Virus record (IMG/VR): IMGVR_UViG_3300035633_001091
Coordinates: 1-22,263 of that record
DNA from: a virus
Length of the DNA stretch: 22,263 bases
Direction: 5' to 3' (one strand)
Below the pieces are notes generated by a model. That model worked only from the letters and a program-made list of their open reading frames with translations, had not been told where the DNA came from and did not search any database. Made by a program: the position numbers and the translations under genes. Positions 6,233 through 13,614 of this stretch are shown here, in pieces; positions within the stretch are counted from its first letter, which is position 1, and every line of letters begins with the position of its first letter.

Positions 6233-7809
6233 TGGGCGCAGAGTTTATACTGGATCAAGGTTATCGAAAGCATATTATCGGCGAAATCGAGAGCGAAGAA
6301 AACATCAAGCGAAAGCAGGAGAGCCTGAGAAGGTATGAGATATATAACGAGCGCTTAGAAGAGTACCTGTTTAATATCCTGCAAAACGATCGTAGTGCTG
6401 ACACTATCGCTGAAATGTCCAACTCTGTAATGTCCAGTATTAATTTGTGTAAGCGAATTATTCAGGAAGAAAGTTCGATATACACAAAAAAACCTGAGCG
6501 TCGGTTTGGTGATACTGAAGAGTCGGTTGAGGCTTTAATAATGGACATTTATAAGCACGGTCGATTTAACTTAAAGTTTAAAATGGCTAACCAGTATTTT
6601 AATCTTCAAGACCAGTGTGCGATGCAGGTTTTGCCAAAGGACGGTAAGCTAAAGCTGCGAGTTTTGCAGCCGCACCATTATGACGTAGTGCCTTCACGTA
6701 TGGACGCTGAAAAGGCTGAGGTATTTATATTATCTCAGTTTGACAAAAACCGTTTGTTTGATCGCACGGATAACCAAAACGATTTTACTCCGCAGCCGAG
6801 TGGAGTTGAGTATCGTATTAATGATCGAATGAACAATAAGATCGCAGACCAGAGCGATTGGGAAGCTGATCGTGGTTTGTATGTGTTTTGGACTGATCAG
6901 TTTCACTTTACCACCAATGCTAATGGCCAAATTATAAATCCAGAAACTATGATGCCTTTTGAGGGTGAAGTGCCGCCTGAAATGTTAGTAAATCCAATAG
7001 GTAAACTGCCGTTTGTTGACGTCAAAGAAGACACGGATGGTGAGTATTGGCAGCGTACTGGTAACAGCACGGTTGATTTCACGGTTCAGTTTGCATTGAT
7101 GCTAAGCGACGTTAATTTTATTAACAAGTACCAAGGGTTTGCTCAGCCTATTGTAAGTGCGATGGAGCCGCCTAAAAACCTTATTATTGGTCCAAATCAG
7201 TTGTTGTTTTTAAAAAAGAGTAAAAACGCTGATCCGGCTGCACAGCCTGAGTTTAGTTTTGCATCGCCTAATCCGGATATGATGGGTTCTATTGAGCTTA
7301 TGAAGTCTATTGTGTCGTTATTTTTATCAAGTAAAGGCCAGGATGCGGGGACGATTACAGCTGATGGTGCGTCGGCACAGAGGTATGCGAGTGCTATTGA
7401 TCGTTTACTTGCAAACATTGAAAAGTTTGAAGCGTCTGAGGACGATTTTGATTTGTTTCGCTCAGTTGAGATGCAGGTGTTTGAGTTAATAAAGCTTTGG
7501 CAGGATGCTTTTTCGGGTGTTACAGAGGGCGGTTTAGAGCTAAGTGGTATTATTCCAGAAGACACTAAACTTGATGTACAGTTTGCTAAGCCTTCGAGTG
7601 AAATTAGCGCTGAAGATAAGTTAAGAATTATTGAGAGAAAACTTGAAATGGGTTTGATGAGTCGAGTGGAGGCCATCGCGATGGATCGTGAAATGGACTT
7701 GGAGACGGCTCGGGAGACGATGGAAGAGATTGATGCAGACCGCACAGACTTAATGCCAATAATGGATATGTTAAATGTCGAAAATACAGACGAGACGGAT
7801 CGGGAGTAA
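6232..7809 (+). CDS. Portal protein
   Basis: This 525-residue protein is called portal from its place after terL, its size, and its layout. A charged helical N-terminus leads into a mixed alpha/beta wing region. A clip/stem-like segment follows, with the pattern GKLPFVDVKEDTDGEYWQRTG (about 261-281) and then a long helical stretch. The C-terminal part (about 380-500) is acidic and helical, like the crown of SPP1-type portals. The dodecameric portal forms the DNA channel at one capsid vertex and docks terminase and neck proteins. The start overlaps the preceding stop as TAATG. No protease or scaffold fusion is seen at the C-terminus. Confidence 0.88.
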   Translation: MGAEFILDQGYRKHIIGEIESEENIKRKQESLRRYEIYNERLEEYLFNILQNDRSADTIAEMSNSVMSSINLCKRIIQEESSIYTKKPERRFGDTEESVEALIMDIYKHGRFNLKFKMANQYFNLQDQCAMQVLPKDGKLKLRVLQPHHYDVVPSRMDAEKAEVFILSQFDKNRLFDRTDNQNDFTPQPSGVEYRINDRMNNKIADQSDWEADRGLYVFWTDQFHFTTNANGQIINPETMMPFEGEVPPEMLVNPIGKLPFVDVKEDTDGEYWQRTGNSTVDFTVQFALMLSDVNFINKYQGFAQPIVSAMEPPKNLIIGPNQLLFLKKSKNADPAAQPEFSFASPNPDMMGSIELMKSIVSLFLSSKGQDAGTITADGASAQRYASAIDRLLANIEKFEASEDDFDLFRSVEMQVFELIKLWQDAFSGVTEGGLELSGIIPEDTKLDVQFAKPSSEISAEDKLRIIERKLEMGLMSRVEAIAMDREMDLETARETMEEIDADRTDLMPIMDMLNVENTDETDRE

Positions 7810-8359
7810 GAAAAGCCCGACCATGGAGTTAGACATAAATTTGCGACAAATGTTTGGGCAGCGAGTTCCAGACTCTGTTGCGTTTCGCGAGGCTGTTGGC
7901 CAAGAAATTATTGATCGTATCGTTTCTCGTACAACTGGAGACAATAAAAGCCGTACTGGTAAGCAATTTAGGGGTTATTCTGAGGCTTATGTTAATTCAG
8001 AGGCTTTTGCTGTGTTTGGCAAGTCTGCGGCGAACGTTAACCTTACTTTGTCTGGTGATATGTTAAATACGCTTGATGTGGTGGACAGTGGGCCTAATTT
8101 TATAACGATTGGTTTTTCTGTTAATGAGGTAAAGGGGCGTGCTCATGGTCATGTTAGGGGCATAAAGCGCCGCATGGGTAATAGTAAAAAGAGCAAAATG
8201 GGTAAAGTTCGCAGGGACTTTTTTGGTTTACCTGACGGTGATTATCGCAGGATTGCTGAGGGTTTTACGATACCTTCGCTTGTTCCAACAGATGCTGAGG
8301 TTGAGGCTACGTCACTTTTAGTTACGTTAAGGGAGTTATTCGGTGGCGAAGAAGGTTAA
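7775..8359 (+). CDS. gpG/gp10-like virion morphogenesis protein, copy 1
   Basis: This 194-residue protein has the pattern of the phage virion-morphogenesis / tail-completion group. It carries NVNLTLSGDMLNTLDV at 87-102, a following beta strand FITIGFS at 109-115, and RRDFFGLPDGDYRRI at 146-160, which resembles the R-x-FFG signature of that group. Its role would be head completion or head-to-tail joining. It is basic, with no membrane segment. The start is uncertain: ATG 7775 overlaps the portal gene by 35 bases with a weak GGA site, while ATG 7823 (MELDINLRQMF) would start cleanly after the portal stop. The next gene is a diverged copy of it. Confidence 0.7.
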   Translation: MSKIQTRRIGSKKSPTMELDINLRQMFGQRVPDSVAFREAVGQEIIDRIVSRTTGDNKSRTGKQFRGYSEAYVNSEAFAVFGKSAANVNLTLSGDMLNTLDVVDSGPNFITIGFSVNEVKGRAHGHVRGIKRRMGNSKKSKMGKVRRDFFGLPDGDYRRIAEGFTIPSLVPTDAEVEATSLLVTLRELFGGEEG

Positions 8360-8882
8360 GGTCTTAGGCGCGTTAAACATAGTAAATACTGTAAATAGTT
8401 TGTTTAATGACCGGCGCACAAAGCAGCGTTTGCTTAGGGAGTCTGGTGGGTTTGTTGTTCAGCGTAATCAGCGTTTTGCGCGTACGGGTAAAAGTTTAAA
8501 GGGTAACAAGACCATTTATAAGTTACCGTTTTTAAAACAATTTACTCTTAAACGTCGCAAAGAGCTATTTAAAACGAGGCCAAGTGAGCTTGGTGAGTTT
8601 TTTAATCCACGTCGTAAGCGGTCGAATGTGACTTTAACGGGTCAGTTGGTTGATAGCTTATCTTTTAAACTAGACAAAGGGTTTATTGCGATTACGATTA
8701 GTGGCCGAAGGCGTAAGTTGGAACCGGACGATGCGAATACGAATCCAGAGCTTTATGAGGAGCTTGAGGACATTAGCGGTAGGGACTTTCAGTTTATTGG
8801 CCTTGATAAAACTGGTCAGCGGGTTGTAAAACAAAAAATTTTAAACCAGCTACGTGCTGAGATAAAAAAGTTATTTAAATAA
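8343..8882 (+). CDS. gpG/gp10-like virion morphogenesis protein, copy 2
   Basis: This 179-residue, strongly basic protein is related to its upstream neighbour. SNVTLTGQLVDSL at 94-106, FIAITISG at 114-121 and GRDFQFIGLDKTGQRV at 146-161 follow the same order and almost the same spacing as in copy 1. Residues about 39-70 (RNQRFARTGKSL and onward) parallel the RTGKQ region there. A head-completion or tail-joining role is inferred from the neighbour and the position before scaffold and capsid. The start is GTG with GGGAG seven bases upstream, and it overlaps copy 1 by 17 bases. A frameshifted single gene is ruled out because each copy carries the full motif set. Confidence 0.65.
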   Translation: MAKKVKVLGALNIVNTVNSLFNDRRTKQRLLRESGGFVVQRNQRFARTGKSLKGNKTIYKLPFLKQFTLKRRKELFKTRPSELGEFFNPRRKRSNVTLTGQLVDSLSFKLDKGFIAITISGRRRKLEPDDANTNPELYEELEDISGRDFQFIGLDKTGQRVVKQKILNQLRAEIKKLFK

Positions 8883-8904
8883 AACTCATAAGGGGGTTAA
8901 AATA

Positions 8905-9522
8905 ATGAGTGATACTAATGAAGTGGGCAGTGCCCAGCCTAACGGTGCAGTCGGTGGCGGCCAAGGTGGATCTAGTGAGAATGCTGGCAGTGCCGGTTCT
9001 CAAGGTAACCAAGGCGAGAGAAGATTACTAGGCGAGGTAAAATCCTTAAAAACTCAGTTAGAAGAAGCGCAACGTCGAGCTGAAGATCTTGATATGCAGC
9101 GGATGCAAGCTGAGGGCGACAAGGATGCACAAATAAAGGCACTGTCAGAAAAAGTTTTTCAGCTCCAAACAGAAAAAAAAGAGCAAGATCAACGACATGC
9201 ATTTAGCGTTCTAGGTAATCAACTCCAAGTTGAGGCTGCCAAAATGGGGTGCGTGGATACGGATCTTTTTATGAAAGCTACGGATCTAAAGGGCATCCCG
9301 GTTGACCCAGAGACTTATAGAGCGAACGAGGAAAACCTTAAAATGGTTGTTGAAGATGTAAAAAGTGCTCGTCCTTATCTTTTTGCAAAAGCAGCCCCGA
9401 ACGTTCAGGACTTTGGTCAGCCAAAAGCCGTTACTAATAACCCGGCTGGTCCTGACTTTAATTCTATGTCTAGAGCTGAATTGCAGGATTGGTTAAAAAA
9501 GAACGGTGATAAAAGTTTTTAA
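8905..9522 (+). CDS. Capsid scaffolding protein
   Basis: This 205-residue acidic protein lies directly before the major capsid gene. Residues 1-38 are Gly/Ser/Gln/Asn-rich and probably disordered. Residues about 39-105 form a long charged coiled coil. Residues about 105-165 form a small helical region, and the C-terminal tail (MSRAELQDWLKKNGD) could be the capsid-binding helix. This architecture is typical of scaffolding proteins that shape the prohead. A strong AGGGGG ribosome site lies nine bases before the ATG. The Gly-rich beginning resembles a linker left after loss of a fused protease domain, but no catalytic residues are present. Confidence 0.8.
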   Translation: MSDTNEVGSAQPNGAVGGGQGGSSENAGSAGSQGNQGERRLLGEVKSLKTQLEEAQRRAEDLDMQRMQAEGDKDAQIKALSEKVFQLQTEKKEQDQRHAFSVLGNQLQVEAAKMGCVDTDLFMKATDLKGIPVDPETYRANEENLKMVVEDVKSARPYLFAKAAPNVQDFGQPKAVTNNPAGPDFNSMSRAELQDWLKKNGDKSF

Positions 9523-9544
9523 CTAATTATTACGGAGGGACATT

Positions 9545-10381
9545 ATGTCTAATTTACCTGCTTTTAAACAGGACCTCATTGCGAGCGTAGTTCAGCGCGA
9601 GCTTGAGTTTTCTGCTAAGTTGTTGCCTTTGATCACGAACGTTTCTCAGTTTGCGGTCCCTGGCGCTCGTTCTATCAGTTTTCCGAAGCTAAGCTCTTTT
9701 GTTGTCAACGATCGTGCTTTTGGTGCTGCGGATACTCCTCAGACTTTGGCTGACACTGTTGATCAGATCCTTATGGATAAGAACAAAATTGTTCAGTACA
9801 TTTTGGATCGTAAAGACAGCGCGCAGACTACTATCAATGAAGAAGTTGAGTATGCGCGTCGTGCAGCCAGTGCTCATGGCCGTGATATGGATGAAGAAAT
9901 CCGAGCGATTTTTGAGTCTGCTGGTCGTACTGACTGGGGTGTTGCTACTGGTGATATCACTCGTGACATTATCCTAGATATGCAGCGTGCAGCGTTTGAT
10001 GCAGAGGCGAACGAAGATGAGTTGTCACTAGTTGTTTCTAACGACCAGTACCAAGCTCTTCTTAAAATTAGTGAATTTACTGAGCATCAAGTTTATGGAC
10101 CAAACCAAGCCATTAGCGCGGGTCAAATTGGTAATGTTTATGGCATGCCTGTAGTGAGACGTTCTAATATGCCGGCTCAAACTTACTACATGGTGGGTAA
10201 AGAAGGTTGCGCACTAGGTATCCAAGTTGCTCCACAAATGGACAGCGATAAGGCGATCGAATTTGGTGCTGGATCAATGCGACACGTTATGGACGTCCTA
10301 TATGGAGTCGATAGCCTTCAGAGAGGCCTCAAGGGCGCTGGACCAACTGAGTCTGCATTGTTGTTTAAGGACAACAACTAA
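9545..10381 (+). CDS. Major capsid protein (HK97-type fold expected)
   Basis: This 278-residue protein follows scaffold and has the best ribosome site of the head genes (CGGAGGG, spaced to the ATG). The N-terminal helix (VVQRELEFSAKLLPLITNV, about 15-33), an E-loop-like segment with RSISFPKL at 42-49, and a later A-domain with VVSNDQYQALLKIS and GNVYGMPVVRRSNMPA near 193-210 match the plan of P22/HK97-like coats without an accessory insertion. It is short for the family, so it probably needs external decoration proteins for stability, which fits the genes that follow. No protease gene is next to it. The mature N-terminus is therefore probably uncleaved or trimmed by another enzyme. Confidence 0.88.
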   Translation: MSNLPAFKQDLIASVVQRELEFSAKLLPLITNVSQFAVPGARSISFPKLSSFVVNDRAFGAADTPQTLADTVDQILMDKNKIVQYILDRKDSAQTTINEEVEYARRAASAHGRDMDEEIRAIFESAGRTDWGVATGDITRDIILDMQRAAFDAEANEDELSLVVSNDQYQALLKISEFTEHQVYGPNQAISAGQIGNVYGMPVVRRSNMPAQTYYMVGKEGCALGIQVAPQMDSDKAIEFGAGSMRHVMDVLYGVDSLQRGLKGAGPTESALLFKDNN

Positions 10382-10396
10382 TCTCGTTATAAAACG

Positions 10397-10609
10397 ATGG
10401 CAGCTAATATTCGACGCATTCCATCTTTTGTAAAAGCCCGGAGTCCACAGCGGCTCCGGGATCTTATGTTAAAGGCCAACTCTGACCGTGGTGTTCAGCA
10501 TGAGTGGTTAAGCATTCAATATGTGCCTGAAGATAAGAGCTGGTATGCATGGTATATGACCATTGTGGACTTTGACATGATTAGAGGGGAGATTGGTGAT
10601 GGCAACTGA
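10397..10609 (+). CDS. Hypothetical 70-residue protein after the capsid gene
   Basis: This 70-residue frame starts 16 bases after the capsid stop. The N-terminal half is basic (SFVKARSPQRLRDLMLKAN) and the C-terminal half is aromatic and acidic (DKSWYAWYMTIVDFD). No family is recognised. There is no clear ribosome site before the ATG, so it may be translated by re-initiation after the capsid gene. A 7-bp GC hairpin (10437-10460) lies inside it. It overlaps the next gene by 11 bases, the pattern of the surrounding operon, which supports it being real. Confidence 0.55.
   Translation: MAANIRRIPSFVKARSPQRLRDLMLKANSDRGVQHEWLSIQYVPEDKSWYAWYMTIVDFDMIRGEIGDGN
10437..10460 (+). other. GC-rich hairpin about 55 bases after the capsid stop
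   Basis: CCCGGAG (10437-10443) and CTCCGGG (10454-10460) are perfect 7-bp inverted repeats with a ten-base loop. No T run follows on the plus strand, so it is not a normal terminator. It could protect the capsid mRNA 3' end or slow transcription, setting capsid above downstream expression. Confidence 0.35.
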
Positions 10610-11033
10610 TGTAATCCCTTCTACCGACAGTTGTGTAACTGTCACTAATGAACAAGAAAAATTTGCTCTCAATTTAAACGGCAAAAAAATCGTTAGGGTT
10701 GAGGATGAAGCTGCGATTGAGGTTTTAGCACAGATACTTGGTGCTTTAGGTGGTTCGGTAGCTGTTGATCCAACAATTACGCCAGTAACCACGATTGCGA
10801 ATACTGAAACGCAAATAACGTTGCCTGCAAATACGATAGAGTTTCGTTTGCAAGCGCGTGGAGATAGTAAAATATTTTTGGCTTACAATGCTGGTGATAT
10901 AGCTAATGGTGACCATGTGACCATATGGCCAGGCAATTGTGAGGTTGTTTCGCGCGAGTTAAATCAGTCTGATATTTTCGTGCAAACATCATTGAGTGAT
11001 ACAATTGAAGTGCATTCTTTTTCTAGAATTTAA
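10599..11033 (+). CDS. Putative capsid decoration protein with C-terminal beta-sandwich
   Basis: This 144-residue protein starts at ATG 10599, nine bases after a GAGGGG site. The in-frame TTG at 10593 is too close to that site. Residues 1-50 hold a short charged helix region (VEDEAAIEVLAQILGAL). Residues about 60-144 are strand-rich with the order TQITLP, FRLQARGDSKIFLAYN, DHVTIWPG and DTIEVHSFSRI. A similar order of strands ending in a short Glu-containing tail is seen in the C-termini of the products at 11046 and 12103. I infer a small trimeric decoration or head-fibre base domain; no catalytic motif is visible. Confidence 0.6.
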   Translation: MATDVIPSTDSCVTVTNEQEKFALNLNGKKIVRVEDEAAIEVLAQILGALGGSVAVDPTITPVTTIANTETQITLPANTIEFRLQARGDSKIFLAYNAGDIANGDHVTIWPGNCEVVSRELNQSDIFVQTSLSDTIEVHSFSRI

Positions 11034-11045
11034 GGAGGAATAACT

Positions 11046-11855
11046 ATGAGTAAGAAGCGACTGGTTTTTGACATTACAGACTCAAACACGATTGCCGATA
11101 GCGATAATGTTGGAGCATACCTAAGAGACAGCGCGGGTAACCTGCTAACGTCTACACTTAACGGCGCTGCTCAAGCGCTAGATGTTAACCTAACTGGGTC
11201 TACTGGTTCTATTGAGGTAACTGCGACTGACCTTGATATCCGCGACCTAACGGCTGCTAGCGATAGCGTTGCTATTGGTGACGGTACTGATTTGTTGGCT
11301 GTTAACGCTGATGGATCAATTAACGTAAACAGCACAAACGTTGGCCCAGTTCGTTTTATTCAAGACGGATCGCCTGTTGATGTGTTGGAGGACACTGTTA
11401 CTCCGGCTAACAACCAGCCATTACCTGTAAAGCTAACCGGCACGACTGGTGACATTAACATTACAGCTGGTGACTTGAACGTGCAGAACGAGCACACTGG
11501 CGCTAACTTTGACTCAATCCGCATCGGTGATGGTACTGAGCTTGTTAACATTACGCCAAACAACGACCTTCAAGTTGTTGATTACTGGGATTCAGCTATT
11601 TTGCCAAGCCTTGAAACTGTTGGTACGAGTGCTGTTCAGTTGGTTTCGTCTGCTTTGGCTAACCGCAAGGAAGTAGTTGTTTGCAATGATTCTAATCAAG
11701 CGGTTTACTTAGGTGGAGACAACACAGTAACCACTGGTTCTGGTTACCCGCTTTATCCAGGTGATGAGATTCGTTTGCCACTTGGGCCGACTGCTCAGCT
11801 TTGGGCGATTGGCGAAAAGGCTGCTCAGGATGTAAGGTTGCTTGAAGGGGCATAA
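11046..11855 (+). CDS. Repeat-containing structural protein, probable head decoration/fibre
   Basis: This 269-residue protein has an AAGGAGG ribosome site. It contains two tandem beta repeats: residues about 22-94 and 99-177. The most similar segments are LTGSTGSIEVTATDLDI (49-65) against LTGTTGDINITAGDLNV (130-146), and VAIGDGTDLLAVN (75-87) against IRIGDGTELVNIT (158-170). Residues about 190-269 form a beta domain (EVVVCNDSNQAVYLGG, PLYPGDEIRLPL) like those in the adjacent small proteins. There are no Cys pairs or membrane segments. Repeated thin beta modules ending in a cap suggest a short fibre or spike, probably on the capsid given the position after the coat gene. Confidence 0.7.
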   Translation: MSKKRLVFDITDSNTIADSDNVGAYLRDSAGNLLTSTLNGAAQALDVNLTGSTGSIEVTATDLDIRDLTAASDSVAIGDGTDLLAVNADGSINVNSTNVGPVRFIQDGSPVDVLEDTVTPANNQPLPVKLTGTTGDINITAGDLNVQNEHTGANFDSIRIGDGTELVNITPNNDLQVVDYWDSAILPSLETVGTSAVQLVSSALANRKEVVVCNDSNQAVYLGGDNTVTTGSGYPLYPGDEIRLPLGPTAQLWAIGEKAAQDVRLLEGA

Positions 11856-12106
11856 TGCAAGAGTTTAAAGAGATTGATATTCGTATACTTAAAAACATCA
11901 AGGTGGCCCTTCAGACGGGCCGCTTTGAAATTACTGGTATAGAGGCCATTGAGCTTGCCAAAATGATGGACTGGTGTGATCAAGTTAATGACTTGATTAT
12001 ATGGCAGCTTAAAAACCCTCGCCCAGTTCAAGTAAAGCCGAAGCCTGTAACGGCAGCTGCTAAAAAAACAGGTACTAGGTCAACTCGAAAGGCCAAGAAA
12101 AAATGA
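11855..12106 (+). CDS. Hypothetical 83-residue basic-tailed protein
   Basis: The start overlaps the preceding stop (TAATG), and the stop overlaps the next start (ATGA), so it is a coupled member of the operon. Residues 1-50 appear helical and amphipathic (IRILKNIKVALQTGRFEI, IELAKMMDWCDQVNDLI). Residues 55-83 are Lys/Ala/Pro/Thr-rich, ending in RKAKKK, a disordered basic tail that could contact DNA or the acidic inner capsid. No family is recognised. A structural or assembly role is inferred only from position. Confidence 0.65.
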   Translation: MQEFKEIDIRILKNIKVALQTGRFEITGIEAIELAKMMDWCDQVNDLIIWQLKNPRPVQVKPKPVTAAAKKTGTRSTRKAKKK

Positions 12107-12378
12107 GCGGTAGATTTAATGCTTTAACTAGTAATGGTGATGAAGCGTTAATTGTTGTGACGACGACACCTCAGGTTGTTACTACACCTCAGTCTCGCCG
12201 TGAATTGTTGTATTTAGAAAACCGCAGCATTAATCCTGTATTTTATGGGCCTAGTGGTACTCCTTTAGCGCGTTTATCGTTTCGGCAGTCGGTTTTTTTG
12301 CCTATTACAAAAGACATTGAAATTACAGTTGTAACTTCGGTTGGAACTGCGGATTTAGTGGTGCAAGAGTATGAGTAG
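12103..12378 (+). CDS. Small single-domain beta-sandwich protein, probable decoration protein
   Basis: This 91-residue protein consists almost wholly of the domain seen at the C-termini of the products at 10599 and 11046. A TTPQVVTTP strand is followed by RELLYLENRSINPVFYGPSG, then a turn, SVFLPI, DIEITVV and a closing LVVQEYE. Small capsid-cementing proteins have this size and strand content. It is coupled to both neighbours by overlap (ATGA upstream; eight bases shared downstream). The function is inferred from fold pattern and location. Confidence 0.6.
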   Translation: MSGRFNALTSNGDEALIVVTTTPQVVTTPQSRRELLYLENRSINPVFYGPSGTPLARLSFRQSVFLPITKDIEITVVTSVGTADLVVQEYE

Positions 12379-13612
12379 TCGTGCATCCAAGTCAGATGTA
12401 GCGATTGCGGTCCCGTTTGATCCTACTGGTTCTAGTTTAATTTCTCAGGATGTTGAGAGCGCGATTAAAGAGATTCAACAGTTAAGTGCGGCTAGCGCTA
12501 GTCCCGGTTTTACGTGGGGTCTTGAGGGCTCTGGTGGTCCGGGTAAGTATTTTAACAACGACGGTGTTGAGTCAAACAAAGCTGGTCGGTTAGTTCCGTT
12601 TAGTGGATTTATATCTGAAATCTTTTTAAACAATGAGGCGACGTCGGGCATGAGGCGTGTTGCTATTCAGCGCAGACGACCAGCTCAGTCTGGTGAGTTT
12701 AGTGACATTGTTACGGTTTCTCTGCCTCCGGGTCAGCCATCAGGTACGTTTGTTGTTAATGTTGCAGTTCTTGAAAACGATGAGCTTGCTGTTGTGGTTG
12801 ACGGCGGATCTAGTGATTTTGAAAACTGTATTCTTGGATTGATTATAAAAAACAATGCTCAGGGCCAAGTTGGCGGGTCTTTTTTGCAGACCCGTAATGA
12901 GGGGGTGTTAATTGAGCAAACAACGACCGAGTACGATTTTACTGGGTCTGGCGTTACAGCCACTAGTAATGGTAACGGTGTTGTAACAGTTGATATTAGT
13001 GGTGGTGCTGGTTCTGGTGAAACCAACACTGCAAGTAATGTTGGCAGTGGAGCTGGTGTATTTTTTAATAAATCAGGTGTTGATTTACAGCTAAGAAGTT
13101 TAACGTCTAGCGGCTCTGGAAGTGTTACGGAGGCTGGCAATGAGATTGTTGTTAACTTTCCTACGATTGATTTAGACGTTAACAAAACAAGTCAGGGGGT
13201 CGACACGGTCGGTGGGCTTAATCTGAATGGCGGCTTTACAGATTTGGTTTTTGATACGATAACAAACAGCAGTGTAGCAACGCTTGTTGGCGCGGACATG
13301 ACAATTAATTTGTCTGGACTGTACGAGATCCATTACGACACAACTAATTTAATTACGGGTGGGGCGAGGACTCGGACGGATTCAAAGCTTCAAGAAAACA
13401 CTGGTGGCGGTTTTTCTGACATACCGGGAACACTTAGATCAATGTATCACAGAAACACTACAACAGACTCTAACTCAGCATCTTGTACAATTATTCGTCA
13501 GTTTACAGCGGGTGACGTGGTTAAGGTACAGACCGGAAGGGTGGCAGGACCTTCAACTGCTTTAACTGTGGCCAATGGCGCTGCTTTTTACGTTAAGTAT
13601 TTAAGGAGTTAG
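12371..13612 (+). CDS. Fibre-like structural protein with C-terminal C1q/TNF-like jelly-roll
   Basis: This 413-residue protein has several modules. An N-terminal segment with DVESAIKEIQQL (about 27-38) resembles the trimerisation linkers of phage fibres. A beta domain follows at about 45-175. Next is a Gly/Ser/Thr-rich shaft with GSGVTATSNGNGVVTVDISG (192-211) and repeated NxGSGAGVF-like turns to about 265. The last 110 residues (GLYEIHYDTTNLI, RTDSKLQEN, CTIIRQFTAGDVVKVQTG, GAAFYVKYLR) have the alternating strand pattern of C1q/TNF-like trimeric heads, which bind ligands in other proteins. Placed between capsid and neck genes rather than after the tail genes, it is a good candidate for a capsid-displayed fibre. 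A side tail fibre is the alternative. Confidence 0.7.
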   Translation: MSSRASKSDVAIAVPFDPTGSSLISQDVESAIKEIQQLSAASASPGFTWGLEGSGGPGKYFNNDGVESNKAGRLVPFSGFISEIFLNNEATSGMRRVAIQRRRPAQSGEFSDIVTVSLPPGQPSGTFVVNVAVLENDELAVVVDGGSSDFENCILGLIIKNNAQGQVGGSFLQTRNEGVLIEQTTTEYDFTGSGVTATSNGNGVVTVDISGGAGSGETNTASNVGSGAGVFFNKSGVDLQLRSLTSSGSGSVTEAGNEIVVNFPTIDLDVNKTSQGVDTVGGLNLNGGFTDLVFDTITNSSVATLVGADMTINLSGLYEIHYDTTNLITGGARTRTDSKLQENTGGGFSDIPGTLRSMYHRNTTTDSNSASCTIIRQFTAGDVVKVQTGRVAGPSTALTVANGAAFYVKYLRS

Positions 13613-13614
13613 AA

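Noticed and set aside
7197-7745. Long minus-strand open frame of 182 codons inside the portal gene
   Set aside because: It is Ser-rich, lacks a ribosome site and lies antisense to a clear portal gene, so it is a shadow of biased codon use. The same applies to minus-strand frames at 13716, 18925, 19258 and 20023.
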